Position numbers and translations under genes: made by a program. Below, piece after piece: positions 27,304 through 37,267 of a stretch of DNA of 64,000 nt; the first letter of the stretch is position 1; every line of letters starts with the position of its first letter. This DNA comes from Betaproteobacteria bacterium (GTDB lineage: Bacteria > Pseudomonadota > Gammaproteobacteria > Burkholderiales > Usitatibacteraceae): contig JADJEZ010000023.1 in the NCBI GenBank assembly GCA_016708825.1, forward strand, positions 1 to 64,000, in the 5' to 3' direction. The notes beneath the pieces were generated by a model. The model saw only the letters and a program-made list of their open reading frames with translations. It searched no databases and was not told the DNA's origin.

Positions 27304-27649
27304 CTCGCTCCTTGAGTCCTGGTGATTCGATGGGTTGCTTTCCCTGAACCCGCTTTCCGGGCCGGAACCCGTGCCGGCGAGGCGCCGCCCGCCAGCGCGA
27401 TCCCCGCAAACCCCGGCGGATCATGGGGTCTCCCTATTTGGGGGGTATGCGCGCCCGAGGTCTATCCCCGCATCGGGTTAGGAAATTTACCCGATTGGGT
27501 AGGTCGACGGGGTATGGCCCCGAATTATTCCATCGCAGGGTCATTCCGGGCGAGGTCGTTTCATGCTGGCTCACCGCCGGATGGAGCCGGTCGCGTCCCT
27601 TCGCCGCAGATCCCGATACATTCGGGTGGCCTAATATTAGGTAGCCCTT
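27304..27649. promoter_or_regulatory. Divergent sox / arsR control region
   Basis: This 346-base gap between soxY and the ArsR-type gene has no supported gene. It has A/T-rich islands in a G/C-rich background: GGAAATTTACC around 27481, GAATTATTC (perfect inverted repeat GAAT-T-ATTC) at 27522-27530, and the 12-bp palindrome at 27630-27641. These are candidate operators for the adjacent repressor acting on both directions. Confidence 0.6.
27630..27641. promoter_or_regulatory. Perfect 12-bp palindrome, likely ArsR operator
   Basis: CCTAATATTAGG is a perfect inverted repeat ending 8 bases before the GTG start of the regulator. ArsR-family repressors of the BigR/SqrR/SoxR kind bind A/T-rich palindromes of similar form, so autoregulation is likely. 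Confidence 0.65.
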
Positions 27650-28015
27650 GTGGATATGGGCTACGATCCGCACATGCCGTCCGCACGCCACCAGGCCCCG
27701 TCCGCTCAGAAAGACATCTTCGACCTCACCGGCCGCGGCGAGGATATCCGGGAGGCGAGCGAAGCGCTCAAGGCCATGGCCCACCCGCTGCGCCTGAAGA
27801 TCCTCTGCCTCGTCGGGCAGCACGAGCTCATGGTGCAGGAGATCGTCGAGGCGGTGGGTACCTCCCAGAGCAACATCTCCCAGCATCTCGCCGTCATGCG
27901 CGAGCGCGGACTCCTCGCCTCGCGCAAGGAAGCGAACAAGGTGTTCTACCGGATCGAGGACCCGCGGATCCTCAAGATGATCGCCATGATGCGCGAGGTG
28001 TTCTGCTCGGTTTAG
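27650..28015 (+). CDS. ArsR-family regulator of the sox locus, two-cysteine type
   Basis: 121 residues from GTG 27650; ATG 27656 or 27674 are alternatives. Winged-helix text: LKAMAHPLRLKILCLVGQHEL, then recognition helix EIVEAVGTSQSNISQHLAVM and wing ASRKEANKVFYRIED. Only two cysteines exist, Cys53 in the second helix region and Cys119 at the C-terminal helix, the arrangement of persulfide/sulfide-sensing SqrR/BigR proteins. It is divergent from soxY, so it probably represses the sox operon until reactive sulfur is present. Its last 4 bases overlap moaE, which converges. Confidence 0.85.
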   Translation: MDMGYDPHMPSARHQAPSAQKDIFDLTGRGEDIREASEALKAMAHPLRLKILCLVGQHELMVQEIVEAVGTSQSNISQHLAVMRERGLLASRKEANKVFYRIEDPRILKMIAMMREVFCSV

Positions 28016-28485
28016 CCGCCCCGTGCGGGCTCCGCCGACCACCGCGCGGCCGCTTCCTCGTCGGAGTCCCTCGCCTCGACCCAGCGTTCGCCCGAAGGGG
28101 TTTGCTCCTTCTTCCAGAAGGGCGCGCGCGTCTTGAGGTAGTCCATCAGGAACTCGCAAGCGGCGAATGCCTCGCCGCGGTGGGCGCTGGACACGGCGAC
28201 CAGGACGATCGCCTCGCCGGGCTCGAGTGGCCCCACGCGATGCACCACCCGCAGTTCGATCAGGTCCCAGCGCCGCGCGGCCTCGGCACAGATGTCCTCG
28301 AGCGCCTTTTCCGTCATCCCCGGGTAGTGCTCGAGCGTCATGCGGCTCACGGCGCTGCCCTCGTTCAGGTCGCGCACCAGCCCCACGAACGTCGCGACGG
28401 CTCCGACATCACGCCGCCCCGCGGTGAGGGCGGCGATCTCCTGCCCGGCGTCGAACGGTTCCGCCTGCACCCTCACCCGCGCCAC
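28012..28485 (-). CDS. moaE: Molybdopterin synthase catalytic subunit MoaE
   Basis: 157 residues from GTG 28485, overlapping or abutting the moaD end. MoaE motifs: GAVATFVGLVRDLNEG, LEHYPGMTEKALEDIC, VVHRVGPLEPGEAIVLVAVSSAHRGEAFAA and LKTRAPFWKKEQTPSG with the catalytic lysines. It converts cyclic pyranopterin monophosphate to molybdopterin with sulfur from MoaD. The C-terminal 15 residues are a short extension. Confidence 0.92.
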   Translation of the reverse strand: MARVRVQAEPFDAGQEIAALTAGRRDVGAVATFVGLVRDLNEGSAVSRMTLEHYPGMTEKALEDICAEAARRWDLIELRVVHRVGPLEPGEAIVLVAVSSAHRGEAFAACEFLMDYLKTRAPFWKKEQTPSGERWVEARDSDEEAAARWSAEPARGG

Positions 28486-28487
28486 GC

Positions 28488-28742
28488 CTAGCCTCCCGTG
28501 ACCGGCGGGAAGAACGCGATCTCGTCGCCCGGCTTCACCGGTGTGGCGAGGTTCGCCATGTCCCGGTTGACCGCCACCCGCCAGGTCCGGCCGGGCGCGA
28601 AGGCCTGCGACCATCCCCCGTCGCGGGAACGCAGCCGCTCGACCAGGTCGCCCACCGTGGGCGTTCCGGGAGGAAGCGGCATCTGCTCGCTCGCGCACCC
28701 GAGGCGCTCGCGCAGGCTGGCGAAATAGAGCAGCGTCACCAT
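28488..28742 (-). CDS. moaD: Molybdopterin synthase sulfur carrier subunit MoaD
   Basis: 84 residues of ubiquitin-like fold: VTLLYFASLRERLG at the start, VAVNRDMANLATPVKPGDEIAFFPPVTGG at the end. The terminal Gly-Gly is the site of thiocarboxylation. It lies between mobB and moaE, with gaps of 2 bases on each side. Confidence 0.93.
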   Translation of the reverse strand: MVTLLYFASLRERLGCASEQMPLPPGTPTVGDLVERLRSRDGGWSQAFAPGRTWRVAVNRDMANLATPVKPGDEIAFFPPVTGG

Positions 28743-28744
28743 GC

Positions 28745-29269
28745 TCAGTCGGAGGCGACGCAGAGCCGGCGGCCGCGGGAGCCGGAGACGAATTCCAGGA
28801 TGAAACGGGCAATGGACGGTGCGTCGTCGAGATCGAAGCGCGGCAGAGCCGTGTCCACGGGCTCGTCGCTCGCCACGGCGATCACGTTCGGATCGTCCGG
28901 GAAGAGGAGCGCGCGATCGCCGCCCGCGCGGTGCACCTCGATGCGCGGGATCGGGTCGCGCTTGTATCCCTCCACCAGCACGAGGTCGCAGGGCGAGAAA
29001 TGCTTCAGCTGCTCCTCCAGCGCCGGCTCGGCCTCGCCGCGCAGTTCGTGCATGAGCGCCCAGCGCCGCGAAGAGCTCACCAGAACCTCGGTGCAGCCGG
29101 CCTCGCGGTGGCGCCAGGAGTCCTTGCCGGGCCGGTCCACGTCGAACTCGTGATGGGCGTGCTTCACGAGCGAGACCCGCAGGCCCGCCTGCACGAGGAG
29201 CGGCACGAGCTTCTCGATGAGGGTGGTCTTGCCGCTGCCGCTGTAGCCGGCGATGCCGAGGATCTTCAT
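28745..29269 (-). CDS. mobB: Molybdopterin-guanine dinucleotide biosynthesis protein MobB
   Basis: 174 residues. Walker A GIAGYSGSGKTTLIEKLV at the N-terminus, then VSLVKHAHHEFDVDRPGKDSWRHREAG and LVLVEGYKRDPIPRIEVHR, all standard for MobB GTP-binding proteins. With MoaDE it supports molybdenum cofactor enzymes such as a nitrate reductase, not present in this window. It belongs to the typA-rmuC-mobB-moaDE run. Confidence 0.92.
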   Translation of the reverse strand: MKILGIAGYSGSGKTTLIEKLVPLLVQAGLRVSLVKHAHHEFDVDRPGKDSWRHREAGCTEVLVSSSRRWALMHELRGEAEPALEEQLKHFSPCDLVLVEGYKRDPIPRIEVHRAGGDRALLFPDDPNVIAVASDEPVDTALPRFDLDDAPSIARFILEFVSGSRGRRLCVASD

Positions 29270-29308
29270 GGCGCGATGGGCATGGAGGACGCGGAAATGA
29301 TAGCCGAG

Positions 29309-30514
29309 CTAGTCCGGCTTCGGCACGACGCAGAGCTGCGGCGGGTTGGCCCCTGCCTGCTCGACGTCCTGCGCGGCACCGGGCAACTCGGCACGCTCGA
29401 TGGCGGCGAACTTCTCGCTGATCTTGCGGCTGGTGATCTGCACCTGGCCGGCATCCTCGTGGGCGAGGCGGATGTGCTCGGCGAGCTTCTTCATCCGGTC
29501 GTCGAACCGGCCGAATTCGCGCCCGAGCTTTCCCAGCTCGTCCTTGATGATGTGGATCTGCTTGCGCGTCTCCACGTCCTTCAGCACCGCACGCGCGGTG
29601 TTGAGCACGGCCATCAGGGTCGTGGGAGAGACGATCCAGACGCGTCGCTGGCCGGCGTACTCGACGAGATCGCGATGGTGCGCATGGATCTCCGCGAAGA
29701 CGCTTTCCGCCGGCACGAACATCACGGCCCCGTCGCCCGTCTCCCCGGGAACGATGTACTTCGAGGCGATGTCGTCGATGTGCCGGCGCACGTCGGCCTT
29801 GAAGACCCCGGGTGTGACCCGGTCGGGGCCGTCGGAGATCATCCGCTCGTAGTTCTCGAGGGGAAACTTGGAATCCACCGCGATGAGTCCCGTGGGATCC
29901 GGAAGCTTCAGCACGCAGTCGGCGCGGACGTTGCGGGCGGTCTGGAAGGTGTACTGGAACTCGTAGGACGCCTCGGGGAGCACGTTTTTCACGATGTCCT
30001 CGAGCTGGCGCTCGCCGAGGGCCCCCCGTGAACTCTTGCTTCCCAGCAGGCTCTGCAGGCTCACCACGCTGGTGGTTAGGGTCTCGATCTTCTTCTGGGC
30101 GTCGTCGATGGTCTGCAGCCGCGTCATCACGCTCACGAAGGTCTCGTTGGTGCGCTTGAAGCCTTCCTCCAGGCGCTCGTTCACCTTGCCGCCGATCTCG
30201 GCGAGGCGCTGGTCGACCTTCTCCTGCAGGACCCGCTCGAAGACCTGGAGTTGCTCGCGGTTCCTCGCGAGCTCGTCGCCCAGCGCACGCCGGAGCCGGT
30301 CGCCCTCCTCGCTCTGGCGGGAGGCGATGCGGTCCGCGGAATCGGCGAGCCCGCCCCGCAGGTCGGTGAGGATTGCCCGGTGGTGAGCCTCGCGGTCGCC
30401 GGCGACGGCACCCGGCAACTCGTCCAGGCGACGCGCCACCCTCAGCGCGACCACGAGCGCTGCCACCGCGGCGATCGCCGCGACGGCGACGAGGGCGATG
30501 AGGGTGGAGTCCAA
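29309..30514 (-). CDS. rmuC: DNA recombination protein RmuC
   Basis: 401 residues. One N-terminal membrane segment (about 4-25), a long charged coiled coil (about 30-155), then the RmuC domain: SSRGALGERQLEDIVKNVL, VDSKFPLENYERM, DGAVMFVPAESVFAEIHAHH and WIVSPTTLMAVLNTARAVLKD. It is a nuclease-fold-like protein that limits inversions at repeats. It begins 8 bases after typA. Confidence 0.92.
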   Translation of the reverse strand: MDSTLIALVAVAAIAAVAALVVALRVARRLDELPGAVAGDREAHHRAILTDLRGGLADSADRIASRQSEEGDRLRRALGDELARNREQLQVFERVLQEKVDQRLAEIGGKVNERLEEGFKRTNETFVSVMTRLQTIDDAQKKIETLTTSVVSLQSLLGSKSSRGALGERQLEDIVKNVLPEASYEFQYTFQTARNVRADCVLKLPDPTGLIAVDSKFPLENYERMISDGPDRVTPGVFKADVRRHIDDIASKYIVPGETGDGAVMFVPAESVFAEIHAHHRDLVEYAGQRRVWIVSPTTLMAVLNTARAVLKDVETRKQIHIIKDELGKLGREFGRFDDRMKKLAEHIRLAHEDAGQVQITSRKISEKFAAIERAELPGAAQDVEQAGANPPQLCVVPKPD

Positions 30515-30522
30515 GGCGCCCG

Positions 30523-32343
<1,821 letters not shown>

Positions 32344-32357
32344 GGGGATCCTCGGGT

Positions 32358-32375
32358 CTGCGATCAAAATCGCAG
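32358..32375. other. Hairpin between typA and the ArnD-like gene
   Basis: CTGCGAT and ATCGCAG form a perfect 7-bp inverted repeat around CAAA in the short divergent spacer, 15 bases upstream of the typA start. It could fold in the typA leader or act as a binding site; no further evidence. Confidence 0.35.
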
Positions 32376-32482
32376 GAAATTCAGCATTTTAGCAGGCCCC
32401 GGTCGGGATGGCGAGACTATCGCGCGGGAGGTGCTGCGGGTCGCGTATGCTACGCATCCCGCCGATCGGCATCCCACGCTCC

Positions 32483-33403
32483 GTGAACAAGCTCGCCCTC
32501 AAGATCGACGTCGACACCTTCCGCGGGACCCGGGAAGGCGTGCCTCGGCTCGTGGAAATGCTCAAGCGGCACGAAGCGGGCGCCACGTTTCTCTTCAGCC
32601 TCGGCCCAGACCACACCGGGCGCGCCGTCGCGCGCGTCTTCCGGCCGGGGTTCCTCGGCAAGGTCGGCCGGACTTCGGTGCTGTCGCACTACGGCATCCG
32701 GACACTCCTGTACGGGACGCTGCTGCCGGGACCGGACATCGGCAAGCGCTGCGCGTCGATATTGCGGGGCGTGCGCGACGCCGGCTTCGAGGTCGGGATC
32801 CACACCTGGGACCACGTGAAATGGCAGGACGGCGTGGGATCGGCCGACGAGGCGTGGACCGAACGGCAGATGGCGCTCGCCCGCGATCGCTTTCGCGAGG
32901 TGTTCGCCCAGGAGCCGAAGGTCCACGGTGCGGCCGGCTGGCAGATGAATGTCCACGCTTGGCGCCGCACGCAGCGGTTCGGATTCGACTATTGCTCGGA
33001 CACGCGGGGCGAGCACCCTTTCCTCCCGGTTCACCAGGGCGAGATCGTCGCCTGCCCGCAACTGCCCACGACGCTGCCCACGCTCGACGAACTCATCGGC
33101 CTGGACGGCGTGACCGAAGCGAGCGTGGCCGATGCGATCCTCGAGCGCACGCGGGTGCCGCGCGACCGCGTCTTCACGCTGCACGCGGAGCTCGAGGGCA
33201 TGAAGCTCGCTCCCGCATTCGAGCGCCTGCTGGAGGGATGGAAGGCCCAGGGCTATGCGCTGGTCGCCCTGCGCGATCTCCATGCCGCGCTCGATCCGGC
33301 CTCGATCCCCCTGCACCGCATCGCCGACGCCGGGATAGCCGGGCGAAGCGGCGCCCTCGCCGTCCAGGGCCCGGCCTTTCTTTCTGGCCCTTCAACCCCA
33401 TAG
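32483..33403 (+). CDS. ArnD-like polysaccharide deacetylase
   Basis: 306 residues from GTG 32483, chosen because similarity begins there; ATG 32447 would add 12 residues. LALKIDVDTFRGTREGVPRLVEML is close to the ArnD start and carries the first catalytic Asp pair. GFEVGIHTWDHVKWQD holds the second NodB motif (H-x-x-D-H) and ACPQLPTTLPTLDELIG the substrate side. ArnD deformylates 4-formamido-arabinose on undecaprenyl phosphate, part of lipid A modification; no arn partners are nearby, so substrate is unproven. The C-terminal 30 residues are non-conserved. Confidence 0.85.
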   Translation: MNKLALKIDVDTFRGTREGVPRLVEMLKRHEAGATFLFSLGPDHTGRAVARVFRPGFLGKVGRTSVLSHYGIRTLLYGTLLPGPDIGKRCASILRGVRDAGFEVGIHTWDHVKWQDGVGSADEAWTERQMALARDRFREVFAQEPKVHGAAGWQMNVHAWRRTQRFGFDYCSDTRGEHPFLPVHQGEIVACPQLPTTLPTLDELIGLDGVTEASVADAILERTRVPRDRVFTLHAELEGMKLAPAFERLLEGWKAQGYALVALRDLHAALDPASIPLHRIADAGIAGRSGALAVQGPAFLSGPSTP

Positions 33404-33634
33404 CTTGCGTTTTTCAAGGTTCTTGTCCACCATAGGTCGCGGTCAACTCCCTGGGCCCCTGGATGCGCGAACGCAAGGCAGTTCCGGATTTGGCGCTCCA
33501 CGCCACCGGCAAGCATCGCCCCCCGCCCTTGGCCTGCAAGGGCCCCCCGCCCGCCTCCCGTTTCCTCGCGCGCGACTTCTCCGTCCAAGCGCATTGAGCC
33601 CCCCCGGATTTCCCACCCTTGGCGATCCACGCTG

Positions 33635-35150
33635 ATGCCCAACGACAACCTGCGTGACTCCCGGCGCCCCGAGGCCGGCGAGGCGTCCATGAACACCCCG
33701 GATTCCGCGGAGGTACCCATGCACCGCAAGCGCGAAAGCCGCGGCGAAGGCCGGGCGAGCCGGCGATCGGCCGCCGTGAAGCTCTTTGTCCTCGACACCA
33801 ACGTCCTGATGCACGATCCGACGAGCCTTTTCCGGTTCGAGGAGCACGACGTCTACCTCCCCATGGTCACGCTCGAGGAGCTGGACGACAACAAGAAGGG
33901 AATGAGCGAGGTCTCCCGGAACGCGCGCCAGGCGAGCCGCTTCCTGGACGAGATCGTCTCCGCCGGCGAGGGCGACATCGAGTCGGGCTACTCGCTCAAG
34001 GGAAAGACCCACGGCGAGGCGCTCGGCCGGCTCTACCTGCAGACCCACTCCGTCAGCGTCGAGATCCCCGATTCGGTCGCCTCGCAGAAGGCCGACAACG
34101 TGATCCTCGGCGTGGCGATGCACCTGAAGGATCGCGAGCCCAGGCGCCAGGTCGTGCTGGTGTCCAAGGACATCAACATGCGCATCAGGCGCATGCGATC
34201 GGGCTCGCCGCCGAGGACTACTTCAACGACAAGGTGCTGGAGGACACCGACCTCCTCTACACCGGCGTGCTGGGGCTTCCGAGGACTTCTGGGACCGGCA
34301 CGGCAAGGACGTGGAGAGCTGGCAGGAGCACGGGCGCACGCTCTACCGCGTGAAGGGGCCGCTCTGCCCCTCGCTCCTCGTGAACCAGTTCGTCTACCAC
34401 GAGGGCGACCGCCCGTTCTACGCGATCGTGAAGGACGTGAAGGGCAAGCTCGCCACGCTGCAGACGCTCAAGGACTACTCGTACCAGAAGAACACCGTCT
34501 GGGGCATCACCGCCCGCAATCGCGAGCAGAACTTCGCGCTGAATCTCCTCATGGACCCGGAAGTCGACTTCGTGACGCTGCTCGGGCAGGCGGGGACGGG
34601 GAAGACCCTCCTCACGCTCGCCGCGGGCCTCATGCAGACCCTCGAGTACAAGGTCTACAGCGAGATCATCATGACCCGCGTCACCGTCCCGGTGGGCGAG
34701 GACATCGGATTCCTGCCCGGAACGGAGGAGGAGAAGATGACGCCCTGGATGGGCGCGCTCGAGGACAACCTGGACGTCCTCATGAAGACCGACGACGAGG
34801 CGGGCGACTGGGGGCGCGCCGCGACCGCAGACCTTATCCGCAGCCGCATCAAGGTGAAGAGCCTGAACTTCATGCGCGGGCGCACCTTCATCAACAAGTA
34901 CCTCATCATCGACGAGGCGCAGAACCTGACGCCCAAGCAGATGAAGACCCTCATCACCCGCGCCGGCCCAGGCACCAAGGTCGTGTGCCTCGGCAACATC
35001 GCCCAGATCGACACGCCCTACCTCACGGAAGGCTCCTCGGGCCTCACCTACGTGGTCGACCGCTTCAAGGGCTGGGGACACAGCGGGCACATCACGCTCA
35101 CGCGGGGAGAGCGTTCGCGGCTCGCGGACCACGCGGCCGAGGTGCTCTGA
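33635..35150 (+). CDS. PIN domain-PhoH family ATPase (two frameshifts)
   Basis: The start could be ATG 33635 or ATG 33719. The PIN nuclease-like domain begins KLFVLDTNVLMHDPTSLFRF and includes VTLEELDDNKKG and ASQKADNVILGVA. Shifts near 34195 and 34277 are needed to read LAAEDYFNDKVLEDTDLLY and EDFWDRHGKDVESWQEHG. The PhoH ATPase part carries LLGQAGTGKTLLTLAAGLMQ (Walker A) and YLIIDEAQNLTPKQMKTLI (Walker B). The family couples RNA helicase-like and ribonuclease activity in the cytosol. Joined, about 504 residues, normal for PIN-PhoH proteins. Confidence 0.85.
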
Positions 35151-35177
35151 GGGGAGAAAGGCCGGGGAAGGAAGAAG

Positions 35178-36198
35178 CTAGTTCGCGGTCGCCACGCTGC
35201 GGCTGAACGAGGCGAACGCCTCCACGGCGCGATCGATTCCCGCCCCATCCAAATCGAGATGCGTCACCAGGCGGGTGCGGGGCGAGACGATCGCCTGGAT
35301 ACCCTTTCCGGACAGGTGCGCCTGGAGCGCCGCGCACTCGTCCGCGCCCACGTTCACGAAGACCATGTTGGTCTGCACGGGCTCGACCCTGAAGCCTGCG
35401 CCCGAGGCCCCTTCGCGAGGCGCTCGGCATTGGCATGGTCCTCGGCGAGCCTCGCAACGTGGTTTTCCAGCGCGTGCAGGCCCGCGGCGGCCAGGATCCC
35501 TGCCTGGCGCATGCCCCCGCCCAGCATCTTGCGGATGCGCCGCGCCCGATGGACGAGCGCCTGGTGGCCAACGAGCACCGTGCCCGCGGGAGCCCCCAGG
35601 CCCTTGGACAGGCACACCGAGACGGTGTCGAAACCCGCGCAAAGCGCGTTCACGGGGGAACCGAGCTTCACCGCGGCATTGAAGATCCGCGCCCCGTCCA
35701 GGTGCGTGGAGAGACCGCGCTTCCACGCGAGGGTGAGCGCGCGAGCCAGGTAATCCCTGCCGATGACCTTTCCGCCGATGGTGTTTTCCAGCGCGAGGAG
35801 CCGTGTGACGGCGAAGTGCGAGTCGTCGGGCTTCACGGCCGCGTCCACCATCGCGAGGTCGAGCGTGCCGTCGGGGAGGTTCTGAAGCGGCTGGGGCTGG
35901 ATCGAGCCCAGCACCGCGGCGCCCCCGCCCTCGTAGCGGTAGGTGTGGGCGTCCTGCCCGACGATCACCTCCTCGCCGCGGCCGCAATGGGCCATGAGGG
36001 CGGCGAGGTTCGACTGCGTGCCCGAGGGGAAGAAGAGCCCCGCCTCCATCCCGAACATCGCGGCCGAGCGCGCCTCGAGGTCGTTCACCGTGGGGTCGTC
36101 GCCGAAGACGTCGTCGCCCACCTCCGCCTTCGCCATCGCCGCGCGCATGGCGGCCGTGGGCCGCGTGACGGTGTCGCTGCGGAGATCGATCGTGCCCA
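35178..36198 (-). CDS. ltaE: Low-specificity L-threonine aldolase (one frameshift)
   Basis: GTG 36198 begins GTIDLRSDTVTRPTAAMRAAM. Further motifs are GDDVFGDDPTVNDLE, FFPSGTQSNLAALM, ENTIGGKV, THLDGARIFNAAVKLG and SVCLSKGLGAPAGTVLVG with the PLP lysine, and RRIRKMLGGGMRQAG. A shift near 35415 precedes FRVEPVQTNMVFVNVG and the C-terminus. PLP-dependent cleavage of L-threonine to glycine and acetaldehyde in the cytosol. Joined about 339 residues. It follows korB (second copy) by 12 bases and may be co-transcribed with it. Confidence 0.87.
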
Positions 36199-36210
36199 CG
36201 GCGGGCGCCT

Positions 36211-37266
36211 TCAGCGAAGGCTTGCGTTGAGCCGGTCCAGCGCGGCCTGTCCCGGGCACAGTTCCTTTTCCCCGAGCCCGTTCAGGGGCACTGCCGTCGT
36301 CCCGAGGTTCGCATGCAGGTCGTCGGCATCGGCTTCCACGTAGAGCAGCCCCGTCACGATCTCGCCGTGGGCGTAGCGCGACTGGACGTGGCTCATGGCG
36401 GCAATCCGGCTCGACGCGTCGTAGTCCTCGGCGAGCTTGCGAAGATGCAGCATCGAGCCGTCGTGCTGCCGTACCTCCTGCACCGAGCCGGGCGGATACT
36501 CGGCGGTGATCTCCTTCCTCACCGTGATCACGTCGAGGCGGTTCACGGCCTCGTTGTGGTTGCGCACGTAGTCGTAGCTCCGCGTGGAGCCTTCGTGGTT
36601 GTTGAAGGCCACGCAGGGCGAGATCACGTCGAGGAACGCCGCGCCCGGATGCGTGAGCGCGCCCTTGATGAGCGGCACGAGCTGCGCCTTGTCCCCGGAA
36701 AAGCTGCGGGCCACGTAAGTGGCGCCCAACTGGAGCGCGAGGATGGCGAGGTCTATCCCCTCTTCCGTGTTCAAGGCCCCGCGCTTGGACTTCGAGCCGC
36801 GGTCGGCGGTCGCGGAGAACTGGCCCTTCGTAAGACCGTAGACACCGTTGTTCTCGACGATGTAGGTCATGTTCACGCCGCGGCGCATGCTGTGCGCGAA
36901 CTGCCCCAGGCCGATGGAGGCCGAATCGCCGTCGCCGGAGACTCCCAGGTAGATGAGGTCGCGGTTGGCGAGGTTCGCTCCCGTGAGCACCGAGGGCATG
37001 CGCCCGTGCACGGAATTGAAACCGTGGGACTTGTCGAGGAAGTAGGTCGGTGTCTTCGAGGAACAGCCGATGCCGGAGAGCTTGGCGACGCGGTGCGGCT
37101 CGATGGCGAGCTCCCAGCACGCCTGGATGATGGCCGCGCTGATCGAGTCGTGCCCGCAGCCTGCGCAGAGGGTGGAAATCGTCCCCTCGTAGTCGCGCCG
37201 CGTGAACCCCAGCGCGTTGGCCGGCAGTTCCGGGTGGTGGAGCTTGGGCTTGGTGAGGTAGGTCAT
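36211..37266 (-). CDS. korB: 2-oxoacid:ferredoxin oxidoreductase, beta subunit (second copy)
   Basis: 351 residues. ISTLCAGCGHDSISAAII near 30, LSGIGCSSKTPTYFLDKSHG, VHGRMPSVLTGANLANRD, then the thiamine diphosphate site GVSGDGDSASIGLGQFAH and ENNGVYGLTKGQFS. It differs markedly from the first KorB, so the two are not a recent duplication. This is the KorB type known from aromatic-degrading betaproteobacteria, supplying low-potential ferredoxin. Confidence 0.9.
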   Translation of the reverse strand: MTYLTKPKLHHPELPANALGFTRRDYEGTISTLCAGCGHDSISAAIIQACWELAIEPHRVAKLSGIGCSSKTPTYFLDKSHGFNSVHGRMPSVLTGANLANRDLIYLGVSGDGDSASIGLGQFAHSMRRGVNMTYIVENNGVYGLTKGQFSATADRGSKSKRGALNTEEGIDLAILALQLGATYVARSFSGDKAQLVPLIKGALTHPGAAFLDVISPCVAFNNHEGSTRSYDYVRNHNEAVNRLDVITVRKEITAEYPPGSVQEVRQHDGSMLHLRKLAEDYDASSRIAAMSHVQSRYAHGEIVTGLLYVEADADDLHANLGTTAVPLNGLGEKELCPGQAALDRLNASLR

Positions 37267-37267
37267 G

